DNA of 64,000 bases from Herbaspirillum chlorophenolicum (GTDB lineage Bacteria > Pseudomonadota > Gammaproteobacteria > Burkholderiales > Burkholderiaceae_D): positions 62,001 to 126,000 of the forward strand of contig NZ_LFLT01000011.1 in the NCBI RefSeq assembly GCF_001189955.1. Direction: 5' to 3'. This document shows positions 1-10,200 of the stretch, piece by piece (position 1 is the stretch's first letter; each line of letters opens with the position of its first letter). A program made the translations under genes and the position numbers. The notes beneath the pieces are model-generated. The model was not told where the DNA came from, made no database searches, and saw nothing but the letters and a program-made list of their open reading frames with translations.

Positions 1-563
1 CCAACATCTCGCAAGGCCTGTTCGGCGCCGAGAACAAGCGCTTCCCGGTCGGCACCATCCCCGAAGAAAGCGTCAGCCTGGGCAACCTGCACATCACCGC
101 GGTGCAAGTGGCCATCGTGGTGATCGCCTTCGTGCTGATGGTGGTGCTGCTGGCCGTGATGCGCAAGACGCAGCTCGGCCGCGCGCTGCGCGCCATCGCC
201 GAGTCGCCCAAGGCGGCTTACCTGCTGGGCATCAACGTCGAGGGCCTGTTCCTGCTGACCTCGTTCGCGGCTGCCGCGTTGGGCGGCGCTGCTGGCGTGC
301 TGGTAGGCGTGTCCTTCAACGCGATCTCGCCCTTCATGGGCCAGCCGATGCTGCACAAGGGCATCGCCGTGATCATCCTGGGTGGCATGGGCGACATCCG
401 CGGCGCGATGATCGGCGGCCTGTTCCTCGGTTTCGCCGAGGTGCTGACGGTAGCCTATATCTCGAGCGACTTCCGCGATGCGGTGGCCTTCGGCCTCCTG
501 TTCCTGATCCTGCTGGTCAAGCCGTCCGGCATGTTTGGCAAAGTGCTGGAAAGAAAGGCATAA
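1..563 (+). CDS. livH: Branched-chain amino acid ABC transporter permease LivH (3' part)
   Basis: Inner-membrane permease of the high-affinity leucine/isoleucine/valine ABC importer. It is cut by the left window edge, and the reading frame is open from base 3 to a TAA stop. The visible 186 residues hold several hydrophobic segments and the family sequence RALRAIAESPKAAYLLGINV, the cytoplasmic loop that contacts the ATPase. The product ends with KPSGMFGKVLERKA, a normal LivH C-terminus. livM starts four bases after the stop and is followed by livG and livF, so the four genes form one operon. The periplasmic binding protein gene is not in the window. Other substrates of this permease family (amides, urea) are possible. 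Confidence 0.93.
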   Translation, partial: NISQGLFGAENKRFPVGTIPEESVSLGNLHITAVQVAIVVIAFVLMVVLLAVMRKTQLGRALRAIAESPKAAYLLGINVEGLFLLTSFAAAALGGAAGVLVGVSFNAISPFMGQPMLHKGIAVIILGGMGDIRGAMIGGLFLGFAEVLTVAYISSDFRDAVAFGLLFLILLVKPSGMFGKVLERKA

Positions 564-567
564 GACC

Positions 568-1446
568 ATGAGCTTTATGGAATGGTGGGATGGTTTCTGG
601 GCCACCTACAACACAGTCATTTTCAGCATCGGCGTCAACGCCATGCTAGCCCTCTCGATCTACGTGACGCTGTCGTGCGGCTTGCTGTCGCTGGCCAATG
701 CGGCGTTCATGGGCATCGGCGCCTATACCGCGTCGCTCTTGACCATGCAGTTCGACATGCCCTTCCCCGTCGCGCTGGCCGCGGGCGGCGTGCTGCCTTC
801 GCTGGTGGCATTGGTGATCGGCATCCCGACCCTGCGCCTCTCGGGCGTCTACCTCGCGATGGCGACGCTGGGCTTCGGCGAAGTGGTGCGCGTGATCGTG
901 CTGAACCTGGATATCACGGGCGGCCCCATGGGCCTGAACGGCGTGCCGCCGCTCACCGAGTGGTGGCACATCGTGCTGCTGCTGGGCGTGACCATCTATT
1001 GCCTCGCGCGCCTGCGCCGCTCCAAGACCGGACGCGCCTTCGAAGCGATCAAGGAAGATGAAGTGGCGGCGCGCCTGATGGGCGTAAACGTGGCCGGCTA
1101 CAAGCTGCTGGCCTTTGTCATCGGCGCGGCGATCGCCGGCGTGGCCGGCGGCCTGAACGCCCACTTCACCTTCACCATCGGCCCCAACAACTACGGCTTC
1201 GAGAACGCGGTCGACATCCTGACCATGGCGGTCTTCGGCGGCACCAGCAACCTGATCGGTCCGATGATCGGCTCGACCATCCTCTCGCTGCTGCCCGAAG
1301 TACTGCGCCACTTCAAGGACTTCCGGCTGGCCATCAACGGCCTGATCCTGATCCTGGTGGTGCTCTACCTGCCCAAGGGCATCTGGGACCCGCGCCGCAT
1401 CCGCGCGATCCTGGGCCGCAACGCTGCAGACAAGAAGGTGAAGTGA
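568..1446 (+). CDS. livM: Branched-chain amino acid ABC transporter permease LivM
   Basis: Second inner-membrane permease of the branched-chain amino acid importer, 292 residues. The frame stays open upstream of the chosen ATG, but this ATG sits just after the livH stop and begins the protein with MSFMEWWDGF. An earlier in-frame start would overlap livH. The protein is strongly hydrophobic and contains the family signatures GIPTLRLSGVYLAMATLGFG and the EAIKEDEVAARLMGVNV loop that docks on the ATPase. The stop codon overlaps the livG start (TGATG), which indicates translational coupling. It should act as a heterodimer with LivH. Confidence 0.95.
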   Translation: MSFMEWWDGFWATYNTVIFSIGVNAMLALSIYVTLSCGLLSLANAAFMGIGAYTASLLTMQFDMPFPVALAAGGVLPSLVALVIGIPTLRLSGVYLAMATLGFGEVVRVIVLNLDITGGPMGLNGVPPLTEWWHIVLLLGVTIYCLARLRRSKTGRAFEAIKEDEVAARLMGVNVAGYKLLAFVIGAAIAGVAGGLNAHFTFTIGPNNYGFENAVDILTMAVFGGTSNLIGPMIGSTILSLLPEVLRHFKDFRLAINGLILILVVLYLPKGIWDPRRIRAILGRNAADKKVK

Positions 1447-2207
1447 TGCTCTTAGAACTCAAGCAGATCAGCAAGAACTTCGGCGGCCTGCAGGTGCTGC
1501 AAGGCGTCGATTTCAACGTCCGCGAAGGCGAGATCTTCGGCCTGATCGGCCCCAATGGCGCCGGCAAGACCACCGTCTTCAACCTCATCACCGGCCTGCT
1601 GCGCGCCTCCTCCGGCAGCATCGCCTTCAACGGCGAAGATATCGGCGAAGTCGCCCCGCACAAGATCACCGAGCGCGGCATCGCCCGCACCTTCCAGAAC
1701 ATCCGCGTGTTCAAGGAAATGACGCTGCTGGAAAACGTGGTGGTCGGCATGCACGACCACCTCAACTATGGCGTGGCCGGCATGCTGTTCAACCTGGGCG
1801 GCTTCCGCAAGGCCGAAAAGGAAGCGCGCGAGCGCGCACTGGAGCTGCTGTCCTGGGTACGCCTGGAGCACAAGGCGCACATGCTGGCCGACAGCCTCTC
1901 CTACGGCGAACAGCGCAAGCTGGAGTTCGCCCGCGCACTGGCGACCAAGCCCAAGCTGCTGTTGCTGGATGAGCCGGTGGCCGGCATGAACCCGGCCGAG
2001 AAGACCGAACTGATGGCCGAGATCGTCAACATCAAGCAGCGCGGCTTCTCGATCTTCATGATCGAGCACGACATGCGCTTCGTGATGGGCCTGTGCGAGC
2101 GCATCGCGGTGCTCAACTTCGGCAAGATCATCGCCGAAGGCACGCCGGACCAGATCAAGAACAACCAGGAAGTGATCGAGGCCTACCTCGGCAAGGAAGA
2201 AGCATGA
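1446..2207 (+). CDS. livG: Branched-chain amino acid ABC transporter ATP-binding protein LivG
   Basis: Cytoplasmic ATPase of the Liv importer, 253 residues. Walker A is GPNGAGKT near residue 37, the ABC signature is LSYGEQRKLE, Walker B is LLLLDEPVAGMNP, and the switch histidine is in MIEHDM. The MNP after Walker B and the length of about 250 are typical of LivG. The ATG overlaps the livM stop by one base and is preceded by a purine-rich GAAGGTGAAG. A GTG one codon earlier is the alternative start. The end overlaps the livF start (ATGA). Confidence 0.95.
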   Translation: MLLELKQISKNFGGLQVLQGVDFNVREGEIFGLIGPNGAGKTTVFNLITGLLRASSGSIAFNGEDIGEVAPHKITERGIARTFQNIRVFKEMTLLENVVVGMHDHLNYGVAGMLFNLGGFRKAEKEARERALELLSWVRLEHKAHMLADSLSYGEQRKLEFARALATKPKLLLLDEPVAGMNPAEKTELMAEIVNIKQRGFSIFMIEHDMRFVMGLCERIAVLNFGKIIAEGTPDQIKNNQEVIEAYLGKEEA

Positions 2208-2929
2208 CAGGCAACAGCAAACCCATCCTGCAGGTCGAGGACCTGGCCGTCGCCTACGGCCACATTGAAGCGGTCAAGGGTATCAGCCTGACCTTGAACG
2301 AAGGCGAGATCACCGCGCTGGTCGGCGCCAACGGCGCCGGCAAGAGCACCTCGCTGCTGGCCATCTCGGGACTGGTGAAGGCACAGCGCGGCCGCGTGCT
2401 CTTCAACGGCCAGGACCTGGTGCAGCTGTCGCCGCACAAGATCGTCGAATCCGGCGTGGTGCAGGTGGCCGAAGGCCGCGCCACGCTGACCACGCTAACC
2501 GTTGAAGAAAACCTCGCGCTGGGCGCCTATACCCGCAAGGATAAGGATGGCGTGGCGCGCGACCTGGAGTGGGTGTATTCGCTGTTCCCGGTGCTGAAGA
2601 ACCGCGCCGCAGGCCTGGCCGGCAACCTCTCCGGCGGCGAGCAGCAGATGCTGGCGATCGGCCGCGCGCTGATGGCCAAACCCAAGGTGCTGCTGCTGGA
2701 CGAACCGTCGATGGGCCTGGCCCCGCTGATCATCCAGGAAATATTCCGCATCGTGAAGGAGATCAACAAGACCGACATGACGGTGCTGCTGGTGGAACAG
2801 AACGTGCGCCAGGCACTGCGCATCGCGCAACGCGGCTACGTGCTGGAAACCGGCAAGATCGTGCTGGAAGATACCGGCGCCAACCTGCTGGGCAATCCGA
2901 AGGTAGTGGAAGCGTATCTGGGCGGTTGA
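2204..2929 (+). CDS. livF: Branched-chain amino acid ABC transporter ATP-binding protein LivF
   Basis: Second cytoplasmic ATPase of the Liv importer, 241 residues. Walker A is GANGAGKST, the signature is LSGGEQQMLAIGRAL, Walker B is LLLDEPSMGLAPLI, and the switch histidine is replaced by Q in LLVEQN, as is usual for LivF. The start was placed at the ATG overlapping the livG stop by four bases; the upstream in-frame extension would lie wholly inside livG. It is the last gene of the operon and is followed within 25 bases by a rho-independent terminator. Confidence 0.95.
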   Translation: MTGNSKPILQVEDLAVAYGHIEAVKGISLTLNEGEITALVGANGAGKSTSLLAISGLVKAQRGRVLFNGQDLVQLSPHKIVESGVVQVAEGRATLTTLTVEENLALGAYTRKDKDGVARDLEWVYSLFPVLKNRAAGLAGNLSGGEQQMLAIGRALMAKPKVLLLDEPSMGLAPLIIQEIFRIVKEINKTDMTVLLVEQNVRQALRIAQRGYVLETGKIVLEDTGANLLGNPKVVEAYLGG

Positions 2930-2948
2930 GCTTGTCTTCCCCTCTGCG

Positions 2949-2983
2949 AAAAAAACGGCGGCCCTTGCGGTCGCCGTTTTTTT
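2949..2983 (+). terminator. Rho-independent terminator of the liv operon
   Basis: A nine-base-pair stem (2955-2963 with 2969-2977, one G-T pair) with a five-base loop is followed by a run of seven T. An A-run on the left side could make it work in both directions, but the only gene it clearly serves is livF. Confidence 0.9.
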
Positions 2984-3125
2984 GGAGCCACGAATGAAGA
3001 CGGCGGTTGTAGTAAAGTGGCCGACTGAGTTTCCACGAATCTCCCGCCCTTGGCGCAATCAACCGTCCCGATGACACCCTGGCGCCTCATCAATGAAATG
3101 GCGCCGCCCCGACAGGAACGCTTCC

Positions 3126-4562
3126 ATGACGCATAACACCGACGAAAGCAAACGCTGGATCGCTCTTACCGTACTCTGCCTTGGCGTGCTGATGATCGTG
3201 CTGGATACGACCATCGTGAATGTCGCGCTGCCCTCCATCCGGTCCGACCTCGGCTTTAGCGAAACCTCGCTGGTGTGGGTGGTCAACGCCTACATGCTGA
3301 CCTTCGGCGGCTTCCTCCTGCTGGGTGGCCGGCTGGGCGACCTGTTCGGGCAGCGCAAGCTGTTCCTGCTGGGGATTGCGCTGTTCACGCTGGCATCGAC
3401 CGCGTGCGGGCTGGCGAACTCGCAAGTGCTGCTGGTTACGGCGCGCGCTGTGCAGGGATTCGGCGGCGCCCTGGTGTCGGCGGTATCGCTGTCGCTCATC
3501 ATGCGCCTGTTCACCTCGCCGGGGGATCGTGCCAAGGCCATGGGCATCTACGGATTCGTCGCCGCCGGCGGCGGCACCATCGGCGTGCTGCTGGGCGGGC
3601 TGCTGACCAGCGCCTTCAACTGGCACTGGATTTTCCTGGTCAACCTGCCGATCGGACTGGCGGTCTATGCCGCATGCGTAGCGCTCCTGCCCGCGGACAA
3701 GCCGCTGGCCGTTCGCGTCAAGCTGGATGTGGCGGGCGCCATCGCCGTGACCGCATCGCTGATGCTGGCGGTCTACACCGTGGTACATGCCAATGAAGCC
3801 GGCTGGCTCTCCGTGCAAACGCTGGCCCAGCTGGCCATCTCCCTGCTGCTGGCGATCGCGTTCCTGGTCATCGAATCGCGCGTCTCGCATCCGCTCATGC
3901 CGCTGCACATAATGGCGTTGCGCAACGTAGCCGCCGCCAACGTGGTGGGAGTGATGTGGGCGGCTTCCCTGTTTGCCTGGTCCTTCATCTCGGCACTTTA
4001 TCTTCAGCGTGTGCTGAACTACAGCGCCATGCAGGTGGGGCTGGCCTTCCTTCCCGCCAGCATCCCCATGGCGGTGCTTTCGCTGGGGTTGTCGGCCAAG
4101 CTGGTGATGCGCTTCGGGATTCGCATCCCATTATCCCTGGGGCTGCTGGTGGCTGCGGCCGGGCTGGCGCTGTTTGCGCGTGCGCCGGTCGACGGCGGCT
4201 TCATGGCGGACGTGCTGCCGGGCATGCTGCTGATCGGCCTGGGCGCGGGAGTGGCGTTCAATCCCGTACTGCTGGCTGCGATGAGCGACGTGGCCGTCGA
4301 GGAGTCGGGCCTGGCCTCCGGCATCGTCAACACATCGTTCATGATGGGCGGCGCCCTGGGCCTCGCCATCCTGGCAAGCCTGGCGGCGAGCTGCACCGCC
4401 GGCCTGGCCGCCGCGGGCGCCGATGCTGTTACCGCACTCAATGGCGGCTATCGCCTCGCGTTCCTGCTGGGCGCCTTGACAGCGGCGATGGCTGCCGCGC
4501 TGGCCGGCTCTTTCGTGCGCACGCGCATGCAAAGCCCGCCGCACCATGAATCGAATGGCTAA
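3126..4562 (+). CDS. MFS transporter, DHA2 family (multidrug exporter-like)
   Basis: Proton-coupled inner-membrane exporter of 478 residues, the size of 14-helix DHA2 carriers. It has the family motifs LDTTIVNVALPSI in the first helix, GGRLGDLFGQRKLF (motif A) after the second, and a motif C-like glycine-rich stretch FVAAGGGTIGVLLGG. The ATG was chosen because AGGAA lies seven bases upstream; an ATG 33 bases earlier has no such site. It stands alone between the liv terminator and the tRNA, with no regulator beside it, so the substrate cannot be inferred. Quinolone, dye or other small-molecule export is typical for the family. Confidence 0.85.
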   Translation: MTHNTDESKRWIALTVLCLGVLMIVLDTTIVNVALPSIRSDLGFSETSLVWVVNAYMLTFGGFLLLGGRLGDLFGQRKLFLLGIALFTLASTACGLANSQVLLVTARAVQGFGGALVSAVSLSLIMRLFTSPGDRAKAMGIYGFVAAGGGTIGVLLGGLLTSAFNWHWIFLVNLPIGLAVYAACVALLPADKPLAVRVKLDVAGAIAVTASLMLAVYTVVHANEAGWLSVQTLAQLAISLLLAIAFLVIESRVSHPLMPLHIMALRNVAAANVVGVMWAASLFAWSFISALYLQRVLNYSAMQVGLAFLPASIPMAVLSLGLSAKLVMRFGIRIPLSLGLLVAAAGLALFARAPVDGGFMADVLPGMLLIGLGAGVAFNPVLLAAMSDVAVEESGLASGIVNTSFMMGGALGLAILASLAASCTAGLAAAGADAVTALNGGYRLAFLLGALTAAMAAALAGSFVRTRMQSPPHHESNG

Positions 4563-4696
4563 ACCAGGGATCCCGTGCAAAGCGGCGGGTTGCCCGATAT
4601 GCGGAGTTTTGTTTCACTGGCCGTCATAGTGAAAGCCTGATCCGTATATCGTTTGACCTGCCTCGCAAAAAAATCCGTAAAAAATTCAATCCCCTG

Positions 4697-4725
4697 TTGA
4701 CCACTCGTTCAATTACCCTTAATAT
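4697..4725 (+). promoter_or_regulatory. Sigma-70 promoter of the tRNA-Leu gene
   Basis: TTGACC and TAATAT are separated by exactly 17 bases, a near-consensus housekeeping promoter. The predicted start of transcription lies about 40 bases before the mature tRNA 5' end. The fit to consensus and the position make this the clearest promoter in the window. Confidence 0.85.
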
Positions 4726-4770
4726 GCAGCCTCTTTCAAGCACAGCGGCTTTACCGCAGTGTCTGATAAG

Positions 4771-4855
4771 GCCCACGTGGCGGAATTGGTAGACGCGCAT
4801 GGTTCAGGTCCATGTGCCGCGAGGTGTGGGGGTTCGAGTCCCTCCGTGGGCACCA
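4771..4855 (+). tRNA. tRNA-Leu (anticodon CAG)
   Basis: The 85-nt sequence folds as a class II tRNA. The acceptor stem is GCCCACG with CGTGGGC, the D-loop contains AATTGGTAGACGC, and the anticodon stem CATGG/CCATG encloses loop TTCAGGT, giving anticodon CAG. A long variable arm and T-loop GTTCGAGTC follow. CCA is encoded. It reads the CUG codon, the dominant leucine codon of a high-GC genome. It has its own promoter and terminator and is transcribed alone. Confidence 0.97.
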
Positions 4856-4861
4856 GGATTT

Positions 4862-4895
4862 AAAAGCCGGTTGAGCATTGTTCAACCGGCTTTTG
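4862..4895 (+). terminator. Rho-independent terminator after tRNA-Leu
   Basis: Nine perfect base pairs GCCGGTTGA/TTCAACCGG-C (4866-4874 with 4882-4890) enclose a seven-base loop and are followed by TTTTG. An A-run on the other side gives T-rich DNA on the minus strand too, so it may also stop pbpC transcription, which ends about 70 bases away on the opposite strand. Confidence 0.9.
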
Positions 4896-4961
4896 TCTTT
4901 TCCGGTCCCACTTTTCGCAGCTCGGCATCGGCAGCATGCTTTCCGCTGCAGCGACGCCCCC

Positions 4962-7226
4962 TTATTTCTTTTTCACTTTTTCCTGCGGCCGCTCCACCGC
5001 GCCGCGCACTTCAAACCGGATGCTATCAAGCTCCTCTCCCGACTTGTCCTGCAGTGCGAGCACATGCTTGCCGGGCCATGGCATCCAGTCATAAGCCAGC
5101 TCCTGATCCATGTCCACAGAAGTATTGACCGCAACCTGCCGCACATGCGCACGACCGGCACGCATGATGGCATCGGGAATCACTTTGCCATCCAGCACCC
5201 AGCGGCTGCCTGCAGGCGCTCCTTGCGTGCGGAACCGGATGCGTTGGCGTGCCGGCGGAATGTCGGGATCGAGTGCCGCCAGCATCCCGGTAGTGGGATA
5301 AGTGATGGCAGGACGGATCTCGCGCGCGCGGGCAATGCGGATGTCGGACTGCGCGGTGCCCGGCAAGAAGTATTCGGTGCGTGCCGCCTCGACATCGCCT
5401 TCATAGCGGATGGCGCGTGCCGCCACGTTCGCAGGCTTCGCCGGCGCCGCATCCGGCCTGCCCGCATGCAGGTATTGCATCACTTCCTGCCACACCGGCG
5501 CTGCGCCGGTCACGCCTGACACGTCCCACATCGGCGCCCCCGACGCGTTGCCGACCCACACCCCGACCGTATAGCGCGCCGAGTAACCGACGCACCAGTT
5601 ATCGCGCATGTCCTTCGACGTTCCCGTCTTGACCGCAGTCCAGACACGCGTGGACAGCGCATTTTCCAATCCGAAAGTCCTTGCGCGGGCGCTACGGTCG
5701 GAGAGGATGTCGCCGATGATGAACGAAGCATCGGGGTCCATGGCCTGGGCAAACCGAACCGGCGCCTTGCCCTCATTCAGGCGGGTGCGCAATGGCGAAT
5801 AGCGTCCCTGGTTGGCCAGCGCACGATAAGCATTGGCGAGATTGGCCAGCGTCACGTCGGCGCTGCCCAGCGCCAGACTGTAGCCGTAATAGTCTCCGCT
5901 CTCGCGCAGATTGAAACCCAGTGCCTGCAGCCGCTGGAAGAAACGTTCCGGCGTCACCGTCACCAGCGTGCGCACGGCCGGGATGTTGAGCGACGAGCCC
6001 AGCGCGGTGCGCAGGCTGACCAAGCCCTTGAATTGCTTGTCGTAGTTCTGCGGAATGTAGAGCCCGGCCGAGGTGGCGAGGTTGACCGGCGAATCGTCCA
6101 GCAGCGAGGCGGCGGTCATCCATTTCTTTTCGATCGCCAGCTCATACAGGAAAGGCTTCAGCGTGGAACCGGCCTGGCGCTGCGACACCACGCCGTCGAC
6201 GTTGGCCGCCGCCGACAGCGCGCTGCCGCTGGAGCCGACCCAGGCCAGCACCTCGCCGCTAGCGTTGTCGATCACGATCACCGCGCCGTCTTCGATGTTG
6301 CGCTCGACCAGACCGGCCAGTTGCCGGCGCAAGGCTTGCGAAGCGAAGCGCTGCAGGCTGGCGTCCAGCGTCGAGCGCAATTGCTGGCCGGGTTGCGTGA
6401 GCAGCTTGCGCGCCAGATGGGGAGCCAGCTGCGGCGCATCGCTGGCGCCCGGCAAATCGCGGCGGGTATTGGCGAGCGCCAATGCCAGCTCGGTGGCGCC
6501 ATCCAGGCCATTGCATTGCTCCGGCACGCGTTCCTCTTTCAGGATTGCGCAGGCGCGTTCGAATACGCGCCGCGGCGTCGCATTGGGCGCGCGGATCAGC
6601 GCCACGGCGATGGCCGCCTCGCTCTGGTTGAGGCCGCTCGGATGCTTGCCGAACATCACACGCGACAGCGCATGTACGCCGACCAGCTCGCCGCGGAACG
6701 CCACCATGTTGAGATAGGCCTCCAGGATCTGGTCCTTGCGCCACGAGCGCTCCAGCGCCTGCGCGACAAACGCTTGCGAGATCTTTTGCGTGACGGAACG
6801 CGCGGAAGACTTGCGGCGCAGGTCGGCATCGATCAGTCCGGCCAGTTGCATGGTGATGGTAGAAGCGCCGCGCGTGCGCGTATGCCACAGGTTGCCCCAG
6901 GCGGATGCGGCCACCGCGCTCCAGTCGATGCCGCTATGCTGGTAGAAGCGCCGGTCTTCCGACGCCACCAGCGCATTGCGCAGCGCCGGCGACACATCCT
7001 CCAGCCCGACCCATGCCAGCTTGCGTTCTTCCATATTGACGCGCTGCTGTTGCAGCAGCTCGCCGTGACGGTCATAGAGGCTGGCCTCGGATGGCAGGAA
7101 ATCCCGCTTCACGTCGGCGAAACTGGGCACGGCATGCGCAGCCAAAGGCGCCAGCAACGCCGTCGCCAGCATCAGCGTGCGCAGCGCCTTGACTGTCCTG
7201 CATCGGGCAAACATGCCAGTGGCCAT
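4962..7226 (-). CDS. pbpC: Penicillin-binding protein 1C (bifunctional transglycosylase/transpeptidase)
   Basis: Periplasmic peptidoglycan synthase anchored by an N-terminal signal anchor (LATALLAPLAAHA), 754 residues. The glycosyltransferase domain has the catalytic EDRRFYQHSG (Glu near residue 90), GASTITMQ and RKDQILEAYLN. The transpeptidase domain has STLK (Ser near 354), SLN and KTGTS. The last 90 residues form the extra domain typical of PBP1C. The ATG chosen (MATGMF) has GGGAAG nine bases upstream; another ATG three codons earlier has no room for a binding site. It lies 24 bases after the alpha-2-macroglobulin gene on the same strand, the usual pairing, in which PBP1C is thought to repair cell wall where the macroglobulin traps proteases. 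Confidence 0.94.
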   Translation of the reverse strand: MATGMFARCRTVKALRTLMLATALLAPLAAHAVPSFADVKRDFLPSEASLYDRHGELLQQQRVNMEERKLAWVGLEDVSPALRNALVASEDRRFYQHSGIDWSAVAASAWGNLWHTRTRGASTITMQLAGLIDADLRRKSSARSVTQKISQAFVAQALERSWRKDQILEAYLNMVAFRGELVGVHALSRVMFGKHPSGLNQSEAAIAVALIRAPNATPRRVFERACAILKEERVPEQCNGLDGATELALALANTRRDLPGASDAPQLAPHLARKLLTQPGQQLRSTLDASLQRFASQALRRQLAGLVERNIEDGAVIVIDNASGEVLAWVGSSGSALSAAANVDGVVSQRQAGSTLKPFLYELAIEKKWMTAASLLDDSPVNLATSAGLYIPQNYDKQFKGLVSLRTALGSSLNIPAVRTLVTVTPERFFQRLQALGFNLRESGDYYGYSLALGSADVTLANLANAYRALANQGRYSPLRTRLNEGKAPVRFAQAMDPDASFIIGDILSDRSARARTFGLENALSTRVWTAVKTGTSKDMRDNWCVGYSARYTVGVWVGNASGAPMWDVSGVTGAAPVWQEVMQYLHAGRPDAAPAKPANVAARAIRYEGDVEAARTEYFLPGTAQSDIRIARAREIRPAITYPTTGMLAALDPDIPPARQRIRFRTQGAPAGSRWVLDGKVIPDAIMRAGRAHVRQVAVNTSVDMDQELAYDWMPWPGKHVLALQDKSGEELDSIRFEVRGAVERPQEKVKKK

Positions 7227-7250
7227 TTCTCTCATCTTCCCGGCGCCTTG

Positions 7251-10200
7251 CTACGGCGCCTTGATCACGATCTTGCTGTTCGGAATTTCGCCGAACATTT
7301 CCGGTGCATACATCGCCTCGACCCGCGTCGGCGGCAAATTGAATTCACCGGCGTTGTTCAGGCGCACCGTGTAGCTGATGCTGGTACGGCCCTTGGGCAT
7401 GGACTCGTAGTAGGCGCGATAGCCTTCGAAGCTGCGCTCCTCATAGGCCAGCCAACCCAAACCGCGATCACGCGGCTTGTCCTGGTCGCCCTGGGCGATG
7501 GCCGAATCGCGGCCCAGCCCGGAACCCAGCAGCGATGCGCCTCCCGGCACCGGATCGGTGACCACCACCCAGGTCATGTCGGTCTGGGCATCGATATCCA
7601 GCGTCACGCGCAGCACGTCGCCACGGGTGTAGCTCCCGGCCTGCTTCTGCTCCACCGCTTCTACCTTGCGCGTGATCCGGTAGCCGCTGGAGAACGGCTG
7701 CGCCAGCGGCACCGCAGCCAGGCTTTGCAGCGTCACCCACGGCTTGCCGCTTCCTTCCTGCGTGAAACGCACGGCGCCACCCGCGGCATCGGCCTTGGGC
7801 CAGGGCAATTGCAGCTTGCCGCCGGTGGCGGCTCCGCTCCATGCCAGGGCCTGGGTCGCGACCGTTGCCCCACCCTGCTCCACCGTGGCGCGCGTGCTGC
7901 CGCTGACTGGCTCACTCTCGAACTTGCGCGCGAATTTCTCCAGCGCCAGGCTGCCCCAGACATTGGCGGTAGTGGTGTTCCAATGGCCGCGCTGCTGGCG
8001 TCCGATCGCACCGGCCACCAGGCGCGGCATGTCTTCGCGCCAGGCCGGATTGTTCAGTTCCAGCAGGATCAGGCGGTTGGCATTGGCATCGCCGCCGCTC
8101 ATCAGCCACCACCAGTAATCGCCCTCTTCGCTGGAGAAGCCCATGCGCGTGCCCTGGAAGTTCAGGCGTGCGCGCAGGATCTGTTCCGCTTCATCAAGCT
8201 TCTTCTGGCGCTCGGGGATGGCAGGGACACGCTGCAACAGTGCGATCCAGTCCAGCAGCCCGGAAGTCGGCCACTGGTTGGGATTGATCTGCAGCGAGCC
8301 GAGCATGGCGGGCTGCACACGGTTGTAGCGCGACAGCGCCTCCAGCGCGGCCAGCTTGCGCACGTCCAGGTCTTTTTGCGGCGACCAGAAATCGCGCGTG
8401 ACGCGCCCTTCGACGAAGTTGGCCAACCCCTCCAGCATCTTGTCGCGGCTTTGCTGCGGGATCGCATAGCCGGCCTCGCTGGTGGCCGCCAGCAGGTAGG
8501 CGGTCAGCGTATCGCTGCCGCGCCGCGCGCCGCTGTCCGATGGCGGGAAGTAATACGCCAGGCCGTCACCGTCGAGATAGGTCGGCAAGTCGGCGGCGAT
8601 CTTCTGCCAGCCGGCCTCGTCGCGCAGGCCGATGGCCTTGGAGGTTTTCTGCTCCAGGCAAGAGAACGGATAGTCGGTGAAGTAGCGCGTCAACGCTTCG
8701 GTACCGCCGGCCAGGCTGGGCCTGATCGTTGCCGCCAGGCCGCCGCGTCCCGGCAGGCTGCCTGCGGGCTGGGCGACGCTGATGGCAGCGCTCTTGTCGA
8801 GCTGGAACAGCGTGGCCTGTTGCACCGTGACCGGCACTGCCGGCAACACGCGCTGGCTGAACTTCATCGCATCCTTGGCGTTTTGTCCGCCCTGCTCCTG
8901 CGCGCCGATTTCCCAGGCCAGTTGCGCAATGCCTTCCGGCACCTGCACCGGCCACGCCACCTCGGCCGACTGGCCGGCCGCCACCGCCACTTCGCGGTCC
9001 GGCAGGCTCAGCGCTGAAGCAGGCAGGTTGCCCTGGGCACGCGCCGTCACCTTGATCTTCATGTCGTGCGTGGTGGTGTTGCGCACCGTGACCATGCCGC
9101 TGAAGCTGTCGCCTTCGCGCACCAGCGGCGGCAAGCCGGAGATGACCTGCACGTCCTGGGTCGAGCGGATATTGATGCTGCCGGTGCCGAAGTAGCCGGC
9201 GCCGCTTTCGGCCACGGCGACGATGCGGAACGAGGTCAGTGCATCGTTCAACGGCACCTCAAGCTGCGCGCGGCCTTCAGCGTCCAGCGTCACATTGGGT
9301 TTCCACAGCAGCAGCGTGTCGAACAGTTCGCGCGTGGGCGCCCGGCCGCCGCCGCCGCCCGCCGGCGTGGCTTTCTTGCCGTAGTGGCGCTTGCCCACCA
9401 CCTGCATCTGCGCAGTCGAGGTTTCCACGCCATAGCTGCGCCGCTGCAGCATCGCATGCAGCACATCCCAGCTGGTGTTGGGCTGCAGTTCGAGCAAGGC
9501 CTCGTCCACCGCCGCCAGCGCGAATTCGGCGCCGGCCGCCGGCTTGCCGTCGGGCAGCTTGACCTGCACCGTCACCTTGGCCGTGGCCCGGATCGGATAG
9601 GCCGGCTTGTCGGCGCTCACCGTCACTTGCAGCTTATGCCCGGCCTCGCCGACGTTGATCTCGGCAATACCGAACTTCCAGGCCGGCTTGGAGAGGTCGA
9701 CGATGGGGCCCGGCGCCTGGTATTCGCGGAACTCATGCCACCAGTTGATCGGCTCCTTCCATCCCCACAGGAAGAAGGAATACCACGGCACCTCGCGCAT
9801 GCGCCCGCGCACGGCCAGCACGGAAACATAAACGTTAGGCCCATACCCGGCCTTCACCGGCACGGCGATGGTCGGGTCCTGCCCCGACAATTGCACCACC
9901 TGCGTATCGATCACGCCTTCGCGCTCCACCGCCACCAGCGCGGTGGCGTAGCGGAACGGCATGCGCACCTGGAACTTGGCGGTATCGCCGGGCTGGTAGC
10001 TCTTCTTCTCCGGCAGGATGTCGATGCGGTCCTGGTTCTCGCCCTCGAACCACAGTTCGCCACGGCCGGTCACCCACACCGACGAATACGCTGCGGCGGC
10101 ATTGCCGCGCGCATCCTTGGCAGAAGCGATCACATCGACATTGCCCGGTTCCGACAATTCGGTGTCGCACATGAACATGCCGTGGCGGTCGCTCTTGCCC

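Noticed and set aside
3081-3105. GGCGCC repeated around TCAT/ATGA upstream of the DHA2 exporter as an operator
   Set aside because: The symmetry is imperfect, each half is itself a palindrome expected often in GC-rich DNA, and no regulator gene is adjacent.
4771-4855. tRNA-Leu as a mobile-element attachment site
   Set aside because: No integrase, no repeated tRNA 3' end downstream, and the neighbouring pbpC region looks like ordinary core genome.
6033-9017. A 994-codon open frame on the plus strand
   Set aside because: It is antisense to pbpC and the macroglobulin gene; its product is a Gln/Arg/His-rich composition typical of shadow frames in high-GC DNA, and the minus-strand proteins have full family motifs.
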